A stretch of 64,000 bases of DNA from Hydractinia symbiolongicarpus. Taxonomy: Eukaryota; Cnidaria; Hydrozoa; Anthoathecata; Hydractiniidae. Shown piece after piece: positions 22,718-33,780 of this stretch (positions within the stretch are counted from its first letter, which is position 1; the number at the start of each line of letters is the position of its first letter). A program made the position numbers and the translations under genes. The notes beneath the pieces are model-generated. The model saw only the letters and a program-made list of their open reading frames with translations, was not told the origin of the DNA and searched no databases. The DNA is taken from NCBI RefSeq assembly GCF_029227915.1, contig NC_079877.1:24947851-25011850 (forward strand), given 5' to 3'.

Positions 22718-24006
22718 TCATATAAATTTATTGATTACAACTAAAACAAGATATGTTAATATCTCTACAATAGATATCACCGATGCACCTATCACAAGCC
22801 CTATCAATCCACCAATTTCACATGCCATTTGATCCCATGAATATAACTCTTTCTCTTCCATCAACATAAACGTATCAACCCGTTGATATTGCAATGCAAC
22901 ACGGTATAGACTATCTGACGCCTTTAGGGATGTTGTCACTACACCTAACTCAACCTCATCACAAGGAAAGGCGCAATGAGGCATCTTTACTGGTTCCGAT
23001 TGTCCGGAATGCCATATACAAAATTCAGCATCTCTTATTGTTTTGTTCCGGTAATATTTCATTTTAATATCACTTGGAATGAATTGCTGCACGTAATCTA
23101 ACCCATCGCCGCATTTTTTATAAATCTCGACATAGTTGTGCGATTCTATGCATCCGCGTCTTGTGTATTTACCAGGAAATATATCACCACTTTTGTCGTT
23201 TGTGCATTTGGAAGGAAAAGGTGATGGTAGCCTTTTGATGACTGTTTTATCTAACCGGATATTGTAACGAATGTAGGGTTCGATTTGTATTTTGTAAGTT
23301 ACGTCTATTTCGTGGATTTTTGGGTCGTGAGGAAGAACAAAAAGACGTGGTACAAGTCCTAAATGAGCAGGTGAAATGAATTGGAATTCTAAATCAACAT
23401 GACTGTACACATGATCATACACATCGCCTTTTGGATTCCATCGAACGCAGGAATTGTTAAATTGACTGACAGTTTGAAAATATTCGTTCCTGAGGCACTT
23501 TCTTCCACTCCATGTTTGGCATTTTGTTACATTAAAGTAGCCATTGCTCCAGAATAAATCGTTCTTATAAGTTACATTAGTCCAAATATTTCGTCTTTTA
23601 TTCAAACACGGCAAGCTACGATTTTTATGTTTGATTCTTGGCGCCACTCCACAGTATGCAAAATAAGAATCGATCAGTAACTGCTCCTCGCAAATTGCTA
23701 AACTTGGAAATGGATTTTCTTCTGTAATTTGAGATCTAATTTCTGTATACACTGCATATTTCATAAATTTTTTAAATAGGGCATGGACAAGTAAAGTCGA
23801 AAGCAGTATACCTCCTAATACCATAAAAAACCAAAAAGCTGATTCATTTCGTTTGCCCTTAAAAGCTTTAGTCAACCCATGGACTGTAAAAGTATCTATG
23901 TAAGTTTGTATTTTCGCCTTTAGGACATTCTTTTTATTGATTCTCTTGTCATGCCATGCGTTATTCTCGTCATCTGTGTTTTTCACGAAGTCTAAAACCG
24001 GGATCT
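22718..24006 (-). CDS. DEG/ENaC (HyNaC-like) ion-channel subunit, gene C, main exon
   Basis: Third channel paralogue. With the exons at 24700-24798 and 26499-26547 it encodes about 478 residues. The exon most likely starts at 24006 after a TCTAAAG acceptor in phase 1. That places 17-18 residues before the WH pair, exactly as in genes D and E, so the in-frame ATG at 24028 would be intronic. Order of parts: AWHDKR, TVHGLT gating motif, TM1 (SAFWFFMVLGGILL), ectodomain with 12 cysteines, KRLPSPFPSKC and RRGCIES, then YSWDQM, CEIGG, GAS filter, TM2 and a short NKFI tail. The reading frame is intact. The start of this exon is less certain than in the other genes because the acceptor is weak. Confidence 0.94.
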
Positions 24007-24699
24007 CTTTAGATGCATTTAGATACATACAAAGGCAACATGCATTAAACTCAATTTTCTGTAAGTTTAAAAATAAGATTTCTGTTATAATAAGGATTAA
24101 TTTGACAATAGAAAATGTGTTTAGTTATTTATCAAATGCTAAGAAAGCAGGGAATCGTGTACGCTCTGAAATTCCCACTTGGGATTACCAATGAAAAAAT
24201 TGATAACTTCGTAACTGTTTTCTAATCTTATCATAGTACAATAAAAACTGTTTGGTCTATCTATGCCAAAATTTTTTACCTGCAGTCAAAAGTAGAGACT
24301 GGACTTACATGATCGATACGCTTTAAAGAATTGATACAATAAACCTCAAATGGAACGTTTTTTTCTTTCTTAAAACCTGGTTTTTATAACTTTGCCATAA
24401 GAAAATCTTTAGAACATAACACTGGTTTCAAAAAAACCAAACAAAATATCTATGAGTTAATAAATACAATATGTTTTATCCATCTCTTTCGAGAGATATT
24501 ACCCTCGGACAGCGTATTGACCTCGCAAGCTCCGTCTAGACTTTTTACCTTGTAGTTAAGGCATTTTAGCCAATCAGCGCCGCGGATTTCCTGCATGAAC
24601 ATCAGTTGATAAGGGGGCCGTGGCCTAAGGTTAAGGATCGACCAGCCTCTAGACATTTTAAAATCCAAGATATTGTTTACATGTGAATAATATGAATAC
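24007..24699 (-). other. Intron between gene C exons 2 and 3
   Basis: Predicted 693-base intron, donor G|GTATTC, acceptor TAAAG. It contains a mildly GC-richer stretch at about 24475-24650 of unknown nature. Confidence 0.5.
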
Positions 24700-24798
24700 C
24701 TCTTTGTTGTTGGTGAATAAATTTTCCTTCCTCTATAGTAAAAACATCTTCTTTTTGTCCAAGAACTTCACTGTTGAAAATTACTTCATCGTTCGATT
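24700..24798 (-). CDS. Gene C, second coding exon
   Basis: Exactly 33 codons between a strong TTTTCAG acceptor and a GTATTC donor, phase 1 on both sides. It encodes an acidic, glutamine-containing cytoplasmic segment (SNDEVIFNSEVLG at its start, QQQ near its end). Genes B, D and E have no separate exon of this kind, so gene C has an extra exon or a split first exon. Confidence 0.6.
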
Positions 24799-26498
24799 CT
24801 GAAAATTAAAAAAGCCTCACTAGACAAAATTATGAAATGTGGCTGCGTTTGTAGGGCGTCAGACCAGGGTTGTTCTTAACTGTGCTAATAAATAAATGTT
24901 CTTTTATAGAGCGTCTGCTCAAGACTGCAAATGACTGAGATACAACACTTGATAACATGGAAAATAATGGTAGCCTTCAGGAGGATCAGAATTAGTTAAG
25001 TTTGTTACGAGGCACTGCAAACCGCAGTCAAGACAGTATTTTTTAACACTTTTCCAAAACTTTGCCAAAACAAAATATTGTGGATGGTTAGCTATATATT
25101 CTAGATAAGCCGACTGATCCGCTCAGCGAACCCTACATTATTTATATGTCCACTTGGTTTTAGCATCTGTTTATGGTCGGCTCACTGGGTGAGATTTCTT
25201 TTTTCTCAACTGAGATATCGGTATCGAAACAAGATTTTTGTCATATAAACACATCAAGCAACTTGCCCGATGGCACTTTTGTTAACACGTAATCAGTTTC
25301 TTCTGTTATAAAACTGATTTGATTGTTTTGCATTGGTTCATAATTTCAATGTCAGCCCAACCTCTATATGAATAGTTCCCTTAAAGAAATATTATTTTTT
25401 ACAGTGAAATTCGCTCAGATTGGCAACGATTTATAAACGGCTTTTGTTCAATTCCATAAGTTGATGGTGGTAAAAGGTACAAGAAATTAAACTTAGGAGC
25501 CTTTAGGAGCGCTAATATTCCATTAGCCGCTTTAAAAACTAATTTATCGTGGTTAACTTTTTATTGGTAAAAGCTCCACTTAAGGCTTTTTACGTTGTTA
25601 TCGAAGAGGACAAAAAGATTTCATGCTGTTCTGGCAGCTTCTCTCAATCTGAATTATATACTTCGTTGGCTTTTTAAATATTATTGTATCTACAATTAAA
25701 AAGAACGCTCTGATAACAACAAACATTATAGGAAGTGTTTGTCTGGCAGTTGAATTAATAATACTTTATTTGTACTAATTTTTACGCGTACTAATTTTTT
25801 CACGTTTGTTCAATCCTAAGATGCAATTTAGTATAGAAATCGCGCTCTAGACAAATAATATAAAAAGACTGAGTGCACAAAGACGTTTAAAAACTCATCT
25901 ATACTTGTCTAAAACCTTGAAGAATATTTCTAGTTATTAATAAAGTGATTTGAAATTGCTCGAAATTTAACATGCGCAAAAATTAGTACGAACAAGGTAG
26001 ATAAAAAGCACAATGCACATTTTTTTTCTTGATTCGCGAAATTAATTCTGCCAAAAACGGTAACCTGAGGCGAAATAACAAATACTTAGTAATTCCCAGT
26101 GAAGTGTAATTCCCAAATTATCATCTTTAAACAGTATACTTTTTGTTCAAAGGCTTATTTAAACTTATTGAAATCTGTTTTTGTTTTTTATATTAATTTT
26201 CCTTGCTTGTGGAGAAGAAAATTTTGACATCTAAGACTTATGATTTTTCATGACATTAGTTTTAGGCAAGGTGCAAAAAACATTGTACTGATCCGAATGG
26301 TGTTTTTCTCTGAAAATGAAGCAAGTGCAACGAAACAAAACACAGCTTTTTGAACTAAGCATCGACTAAGCACTCATTCGGTCTTGTGTCATTACTTTTA
26401 CAATTAAAACACATTTGTACATGACTAACCATTGCTTTGATAAAACAGAATTCATGCAAGAAAATTTCAACATTTTTACTTGCGTATGGATAACTCAC
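24799..26498 (-). other. First intron of gene C
   Basis: Predicted 1.7-kb intron, donor GTGAGT, acceptor TTTTCAG. No other gene recognised inside. Confidence 0.5.
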
Positions 26499-26547
26499 CT
26501 TTTGATATACTGTAGTTCCGACAGCCGTCGTTGCAAAAGTCATCCAT
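26499..26547 (-). CDS. Gene C, first coding exon
   Basis: ATG at 26547 opens 16 codons and one base (MDDFCNDGCRNYSISK), ending at a consensus G|GTGAGT donor in phase 1, compatible with the exon at 24798. A second ATG at 26543 is in another frame and would not continue. The short length makes this exon less certain than those of B, D and E. Confidence 0.5.
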
Positions 26548-29239
26548 TAAAATTCTAAATATGTAATTCTTAGATGTAATTATTATTTTATGCTATATAT
26601 ATTTTTACTTGTTTGATAATTTTTTTCTTTGAAGAAAGTAAAAACAAAATCAACCAGGCGTATGCAACATGTGATTGTTATCAAAAATTCATTCAAAAAG
26701 TCGAAAAAAGTGTGTGAAATAACACAGAAACCTCGGATAAAAGTTTCAAAACTTTAACCATTTGTCAAGCATAAATAATTAAAAGTTCTTGCAAACTTAT
26801 TTCAGGATTAATTGCAGAAAACCCTGCCTCAGACACAAAATTAAAAACTATTTTTAAAACACTTTTTAATTGGTCAGCGTAATATTCTATGTTTGCTTGA
26901 AAGAGTACTAGAGCGATCATTTAATTTTAGGAATTTAAGGAGGAAGCTCATTCAAAGGTGGCCATTAAATGGCCATTAAATATTTTTAAAAGAAAACTGA
27001 CATGATTTAAATAGTATTTACGTGAATAAAAGAAAAAGAAAAATGTATAAACACAACTTTCATAATAACAGCAATTTACCAAAATAAAACGGTCTTACAA
27101 ACCAATTTGATTGTATATTATTTAAGCTTTATTTAATAATTTCAAAATAACCGCCACATTTTATTGAATCAGCGCCTGCTTCGAAAAACAGGTATGCTTA
27201 TTTGGGGTAAGGGAGAGGATGGAGGGGAAGGGGGGGGGGGGGGGTCAAAAATAATACAACAATCCTGGCAATTTTTCATGACAAAGGGTCAATACTCGGC
27301 TGCCTTCAAATTACCTACTTCTGCATAAATGTAGGACAGGCACACACCGTTTAAAATTTGCTTGACGCATTCTCTTGCATGCCAGCACTACTAAATAACC
27401 CACGTCAGGGGCCGCGGGGTTTCCGAAATTCTTGGAAATGGCCATACTGACGGCAGCATTAGTTAGCACATTTCATGACATAGGATTTGAGCAAATAACC
27501 TAAGATTCTAAGTTTAAGTCTTCTTTGAATTTGAAAGTGAACTTTAAGAAACTGCAAATGATAAAGAAATAGCCTACGTAATTACTTGTGCAGTGGCGAT
27601 CTTCAAAATTAATTGTCTTGTGTCTTGTTTTGATCAGGATTGTAGGTGGTAAGGGGTAACAAGTTGTATAAAAAGTTTATTATTTTTCATATTTTCCGAA
27701 AACAGAGCAATTCTTATTTTAAGATTGATTGGATTTAAGTGGTTTCTGGTATCCAGGAAACTACTGCCATTTCAACTTGCCATGTGGTGGGACATTGTAT
27801 AGATTGATTTGTGAGGATTTTGTAAGTTTGAACGAAGACAGCATCTGATAGCATTGGAAACTGATATTCACGATATGCGTTTAATGCCAATATAACCCAA
27901 TCTTTACCGAATTACAGAATGTAACAACATGTCGGTAACAGCTTATTGTGCAACCTTAAAATGTTACAAACTGTCATTTTGTGTTTTAATTTTTGCAGCT
28001 AACCGCTGTAAGCATCGCGTTGTGAAATTTTATCGGATAGGCGTTTTCATAACTTTAATATCGGATTGCATTCATAACGTGGGAGTTTCGAAAGTGGTAT
28101 AACTTGTATTGGATAGGTACTACAACACAAAGAAATATATACTGAATGTTGTTTCTTTTTTATTTAAAATGTAATGTTTATGAATTACAAACATAAAGAC
28201 AAATAAAATAAAAGTAACTATAATGACACACAAATAAATATGTTTCATATATAAATACCCATATTCCTTCTTAGCAACATTTTTACAAAGTTTTTATGGC
28301 TGTGTGGGTAAAAAAGAAGCAAGTTTGACATGTACTTACAAATAACTTGTAAATAGTCAGGTCTTTTGTAGATAAGAAAGTAAAAAAATAGTCACTATTG
28401 CGTGATATCAAGGCAACATTTTTGTTATTACATATACATACATATGTGTGGCCGTATGATTAGGGCGTTTACTTCGCAGCCATGAGGTCTATGAGATCCA
28501 CAGCTCGGGCATGTTTACCACAGCTACAGTTAACCCATGCATATGAAGGAAGTTCAGAAGGTATGCCGCTGTATGCCCATTGTATACATTTAGAAAGCGA
28601 CTGTATAATGTAGAAAGTATTGTATCATGAAGAAAGAAAGAGCGACTTTGGTAACACAGCTGCCAGCAATGAATATCCAATCTCGATAGTATCATTTAGA
28701 GCTAATAATAAAGTTAGTCGACACCCTAAATAATGAACACTTCATATAACGGATAACAAGTGATTGCACAGGCTAAAACACGGTTAAGTCTTTACAGGGT
28801 CTCTCTTAATAGCTCTCTTAATAGCGGACAGCTATTAGCGTACATTCTAACAGACAGTTATTCCGTTCCACAAACTTTGCTATCAAAATTTTTTTCTAAT
28901 TCGCAAACAGGCAGAAAATAAAACTTTTTTAATTTGAATTTTATCGATCGTATGATTGGATCATTAGCATCGCACAGACTTGCTTTTCAATCCACTCCAG
29001 TGCTTTCTGGCGTCTAGAATAATATAATTTTACTATTTTCAGTAAAATGAATAGTTAGGTCAATTGGAGCATTTTCTCTCCTCATGAAAAAAGTTAAATT
29101 AAACTGAGTACTGAGACTGCTGTATACTTAGACTCTTTGACGTGGACCGTCGTGATCAGAACCCGCCAGACCCGCTCCTTGCTTTACTGCGAAACCACGT
29201 ACAGCCACATGGACACAGAAGGTTATCCAGGTTTCGACG
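26548..29239. other. Intergenic DNA with a G-run
   Basis: AT-rich. A purine-rich patch at 27203-27244 ends in 15 consecutive G (27230-27244) and could form a quadruplex on the plus strand. No gene recognised. Confidence 0.45.
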
Positions 29240-29845
29240 TACGTTAAGTGAGCTGTGAATGAAGGTAGCCTTGTGAATGTGGAAGCTACGGGAAACCATA
29301 CGTATTGTGTCTCGCCTAGTGACACGCGATGCGTCAGCTGTCACTGTAGAAAACGTTGCAACTCTGTGGCAGCCACGGGAAAACCATACGGTATTGTGTC
29401 CCGCCTAGAAACGTAACTATGGAAGCCTGTATTTTCTCTGATTTTGCGTCTTGGTGCTTTGTCACAGTACTGTATTGTGTTACAATCAGCGATGCATTGA
29501 CCGTCAGCTGTGACTGTATGTAATCTTGTGATTGTGACAGCCTCTACGTGTGGTTTTCTCCGCTTTCGTATGTTGCTGAACAATATTGTGTAACATGTTG
29601 TCACACATACTGCGTAACATTGCAACTGTGGAATCTTGTGTATTCTATTTTGTCTTGTTGCTTTGTGACAGTACGGTATTGTGTGACAATCGCCGATGCC
29701 TTGAACATCCGCTGTTACTTTAAGTAAACTTGTGAATGTGAGAGCCTCTATGTGTCATTTTTTTCGCTCACACAATATGTTACCACACGGTATCGTGTTA
29801 CGCATTGCGACACGCTGTGCTTGGAACTGTTGCAACTGTGGAAGA
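29240..29845 (+). repeat. Degenerate tandem repeat, period about 204 bp, GC-richer than its surroundings
   Basis: Landmarks recur at a 204-base distance: GCTTTGT(C/G)ACAGTAC begins at 29456 and 29660, and CTTGTGA(T/A)TGTGA begins at 29525 and 29729. A further related unit at the left (29270 on) shares GGGAAA(A)CCATACG(G)TATTGTGTC with 29367 on. Frames on the minus strand across it show the same repetition and are not called as genes. Confidence 0.7.
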
Positions 29846-31297
29846 ATGAGTATCCTCTGCTTCTTTGTCTTCGTCCTCCGGGACGATAGATGTTGAGTGG
29901 TACGTCATTCCATTTGTCTGCAATTTACAGAGAAGTTATATCATACACTGCCACACTAGCCATAAAGAAAAAAATCACGGTAAGATTTACAGCACATGTT
30001 GTGTAGTACGCCCAGCTATTGAGTTGATGAAAAAAATTCACACTTATCAACTATTTATGGGCTATGTTTATCATTACATGAACACTAATTAAGTATTAAA
30101 CGATAGTAACCGTTTCAGTCAAGAATTCAGTTACAATTTCTTTAAGCAAACCTGAATCAAGGTTTGTGTACCAGAGCTTATAGAAACCTGTTTTTAGCAG
30201 ACATATAGTGATTACAACTAAGTAGTCTGCTATTTAAAGAGTTGACTGTAGTATCTTGATAATTCAAATTAGTTTATAATATATTAGCCAATCAAAATTA
30301 AACGACCTCTGACATACATATCCTACACCCCTCATTAATTACCAGCAACGACGGGAAAAGCCATGCTACAAAGCCGAATGCAACAAAATGGGACTCTTCT
30401 AGCTGGTATTTTCTTTTTGCTACATGTCACCCATTTATTTATGTAGTTTGGTACACAGTACTACAAAACATTCTGAAGATGCCAAGAAATCCTCGGAGCT
30501 CCAACACTCGTCCCAAGTGTTGGAACATAAAGTTCCTAGTATTCTTCTTCTTGAGATTTATATTTACTAGATTATAGATGGAAGAATCTACCTACCTTTA
30601 AAATATGCTGACAGGTGTTTCACAACTGTATGAAACGTTATATATCTTGTTTCCAGGAATTTAAGGACATAGAAAAAACAATCAAAACATTCTAGGGATG
30701 AACTTTAATTTACTTTTATCAACCTTATCATCGGATTTTAGGTGTTTTTGAATAGAACGTAGTGTAGGGGGTAGTTTTGGGCTCCCAGTTCTGGGACTAA
30801 AATTTAAATCCCGGCCAGTTACAGGTAATATGTTAGTAATGCACAAAGATGCTCTATGTCAATGTCAAAAATGGAGACTGACGCTTGAAATGGTACATAA
30901 AATACCGCTCCCTAAGTCAATAAGCCTTAGACTTTCTTCCAACTTTTTATTACTGTAATATCTAGGTGTAGATTCCAAGCTGCATTTAACATTGAATAAG
31001 ATAGACCGTTTAAATTTTTTTACTATGTTTCACCAAGAAGACCACACTGTATTTGGCGACTTCCACGTTTTAACTGGAGAAAAAAAACGAGCCACAACAA
31101 AAGCTCCGTAGATTATTTTCATAGACATCATAGACAGGTCTTCATTGCATGTGGGAAAAAATGGTCTTAGTATTAAAGGGTAAAATATGTATATTTAAAG
31201 TGAAATGATTTTAGAGACAAGTTACAAATATGGAATACAAAATGCAAACCAAAAAACAAGCATTTTTTTAAAAACACACATATATATATAATTAACG
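29846..31297. other. Intergenic DNA between repeat array and gene D
   Basis: AT-rich, no gene recognised. Confidence 0.4.
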
Positions 31298-32601
31298 CTA
31301 CACAAATCTTTTGAACATAAGTAGAAAAATATAAGCAAATATCTCAACTAATGATATAATTGACGCACCTATTACAAGTCCTATTAGTCCACCAATTTCA
31401 CATGCCATTTGATCCCATGAATATAACTCTTTCTCTTCCATGATTTTATACGTGTCCACGCGCTGGTATTGTATGCTTACATGATACACATACTTGTTGA
31501 CTTTCCTCCTCCTTGAATTTTTTTCATGAACCGCTGTTAATATCCCTAAATCTAAATCTTCACAAGGAAATGGACAATCCCTACTTTTCATTGCCTCTTC
31601 TTGTCCAAAATGCCATATACACATTTCTGTCTGTCTAATAGTCATATTACTTTGGTACCGGCGCACAATGTCTTTAGGCATAAATTGCCTGATGTAATCG
31701 AATGTATCTCCACATTCTTTAAACATTTTAATATAGTTTTGCGATTCAATACAAGATCGTCTAGTGTACGTTCCTGGAAATATATCACCAGTCTTTTTGC
31801 TACTGCAATTTGATGGATATGGCGCTGGAAGGCGTTTAATCACTGTCTTGTCAAGCTTAATGTCATATTGTTTGTGAGGTGCGAGATCAACTTTACTCGT
31901 TACATCAATTTCATATATTTCCGGATCATGTGGCACGGCCATAATTTCAACAGGTGAATCAAGATACGCTGGAGGCGTGAATGTAAAATCAATTTCAAAG
32001 TGGCTATAAATGTCATGCATCGTTCCTTCGTAATTCCAAGTTATGCATGAATGATTAAAATACCTTAAGGATTTAAAGTATTTGCTACTCGCGCACCTTT
32101 TCCCGCCCCAACTCACACATCTTGTGATATTAAAAAGTCCGTTATACCAGTACTTATAGTTATCGCTTTTAATTTTTCTATATGGCATTCTATGTTCATG
32201 TTTGCATGTCACGTTACTTCGAGCATGTTTTGATCTCGGGCGAACACCACAGTATGAAAAATATGAGTCAATTAGTAAACGATTCTCACAAAAAGTTACA
32301 CTTGGAAAATAATTTTGATCTGTTATTTGAGAACGAATTTCTGTGTATATACCAAATTTTAAAAACTTTGAAACTAATCCATGCACAATAACTATAGATA
32401 AGATAATTCCTCCTAACAACATTATTGCCCAAAATATTGATTCTACTTTAGAGCCAGTCATTACCTTCGTTAAACCGTGAACAGTAAACGAGTTGACGTA
32501 TTCGTCAATTTTCTTTTGAATAACTAGTTTTTTCGACATTTGAACCTCGTGCCATAAATTGTCATCCTCACTCTCGTCGACAGATTCTACCATCACGACG
32601 C
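31298..32601 (-). CDS. DEG/ENaC (HyNaC-like) ion-channel subunit, gene D, main exon
   Basis: Fourth channel paralogue; with the first exon (32827-32944) about 473 residues, the usual size for the family. The exon starts after a TTTCAAG acceptor in phase 1. The HG gating motif falls at about residues 81-82, TM1 at about 95-116, the GAS filter at about 451-453, and the protein ends 17 residues later. The ectodomain has 12 cysteines and the KRLPAPYPSNC and RRSCIES blocks; CEIGG precedes the filter. Gene D is the closest relative of gene E. A 178-bp stretch over TM1 is almost identical in the two genes although the ectodomains differ a good deal. Intact frame; likely functional membrane channel subunit. 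Confidence 0.95.
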
Positions 32602-32826
32602 CTTGAAAACAGAATGAATAACTTTATTTATATCCATTCAAGAACAAAATTTTTAACTTTGAAAATGGAATACCTTTATGCGAGAAAGCTATAGCTTTCT
32701 CAGTAACCAATCATCTTGCTCTGATACATCTTCCAAAGGAAGTCATATAAAAAAATCTTCCTAATTCCCTTAGTAATTTCATTATTTCATTTAGGTTAAT
32801 TTATAAATCAACATTGTAAACTTTAC

Positions 32827-32944
32827 CTTCGTCAGTGATGTTTTTCTCATCTTCGTCTATCATCATCTCCACCATTTCAAGCTCGTATGTATTCCCATTC
32901 ACATTTGTCCCATTATGTTTTTGGGTATACGGAACTGTGCCCAT
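32827..32944 (-). CDS. Gene D, first coding exon
   Basis: ATG at 32944 opens 39 codons and one base (MGTVPYTQKHNG at the start, YELEMVEMM in the middle, TDEG across the join). The donor G|GTAAAG leaves phase 1, matching the acceptor at 32602/32601 over a 225-base intron. Similarity to the gene E first exon (MGTTP..., YELED..., SDEG) supports it strongly. The frame stays open upstream to an acceptor at 32981 (TTATGTAG), so the exon as transcribed probably spans 32827-32980. Confidence 0.85.
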
Positions 32945-32980
32945 CTCTGAAGAGATGTTACGTGCTTTATTTTCAGGAAT

Positions 32981-33653
32981 CTACATAAATAATATTCTAC
33001 ATTAATAGTAAATGTTTTTATACACATTTAGGAGATGGGTTTCTTAGATTTGGATGACGAAGCCACTATTGAAAGAGTAGTGACTTCCAATTTATTTTGA
33101 TTAAATTAATAAATGGGAAAGGTAGACACTCATCCCTTTTACATAAGCAAGAAGTTATTGTACACAATGAATTGTAACGAAAATTCTTTGTTTAAATTTA
33201 TAACCTGTACGAATCGAGTAGCTATAAAATGAAAATTACTAAATCGTTTTATATTCCGAAAAACTAAAGTAACACGATTTTTAAATACATTATACCCTGT
33301 ACTAGTTATGTCTTGCGAATTAGGGGCAAACTGAATTTGAACCTTGTCGGCTGCAAGTACTTTCAGTGCTGAAGTCCGTTTTAGTTGTTTGTAAGAATAG
33401 TAGATGCAATACCTAGTCGATCTTTATATTCGTTTTTCTCAGACAGAAAAACTCGATTCATATTTTGTTTACGACTGCATAAAATATAACTTTTTCAGAC
33501 CTCGTTGTTTTACCCCACTTTTAAAAATTCTGTCATGAGACAAAACTATGACGGTTTAAAATACAATATATCTAATATAAATACAAAAACTACAAAAAAA
33601 AGCATCAGCCAATTCTGAAAAAATAGATCTTTGATCTGTGGCAAAATTCTCAC
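32981..33653. other. Upstream of gene D; nothing recognised
   Basis: AT-rich; expected to hold 5' UTR exon(s) or promoter of gene D, none identified. Confidence 0.4.
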
Positions 33654-33780
33654 CTACAATTCCATTTTCCGCGTATTGATAAAATTTTCTCGCACTCGAA
33701 GTTTTTTCTTCTTTTATTGCAGGTGAAAGGTGTGACAGAGAGAAAAGAAGAAGAAATAAGTAAAGAATTGAAACTTTCAA
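33654..33780 (-). CDS. Candidate signal-peptide exon of an unidentified secreted protein
   Basis: ATG at 33780 opens a textbook signal peptide (MKVSILYLFLLLFSLSHL, small residues S-P-A following) and then a charged stretch. Codon 43 is split by a G|GTGAGA donor, phase 1, the phase commonly found after signal-peptide exons. The frame reads on past the donor for some 30 codons of cysteine/aromatic-rich, less protein-like sequence, which favours splicing. A downstream partner exon was not found. It cannot join the gene D first exon in frame (a stop follows at once). No family recognised. Confidence 0.4.

Noticed and set aside
24028-24030. ATG at 24028 as the start of gene C
   Set aside because: The seven codons before 24006 have no counterpart in the paralogues, and a phase 1 acceptor fits exactly where the others have one.
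28445-28515. tRNA/SINE-like head (GTGGCCGTATGATTAGGGCG)
   Set aside because: No matching B box or cloverleaf follows.
29128-29625. Several minus-strand frames of 60-94 codons
   Set aside because: They fall in the tandem repeat array and arise from its repetition and lower AT content.
30758-30830. SINE-like tail (AAATCCCGGCCAGTTAC)
   Set aside because: Only a short resemblance to a B box, without a promoter head.
31601-32391. Plus-strand frames opposite gene D
   Set aside because: Antisense shadows of the channel exon.
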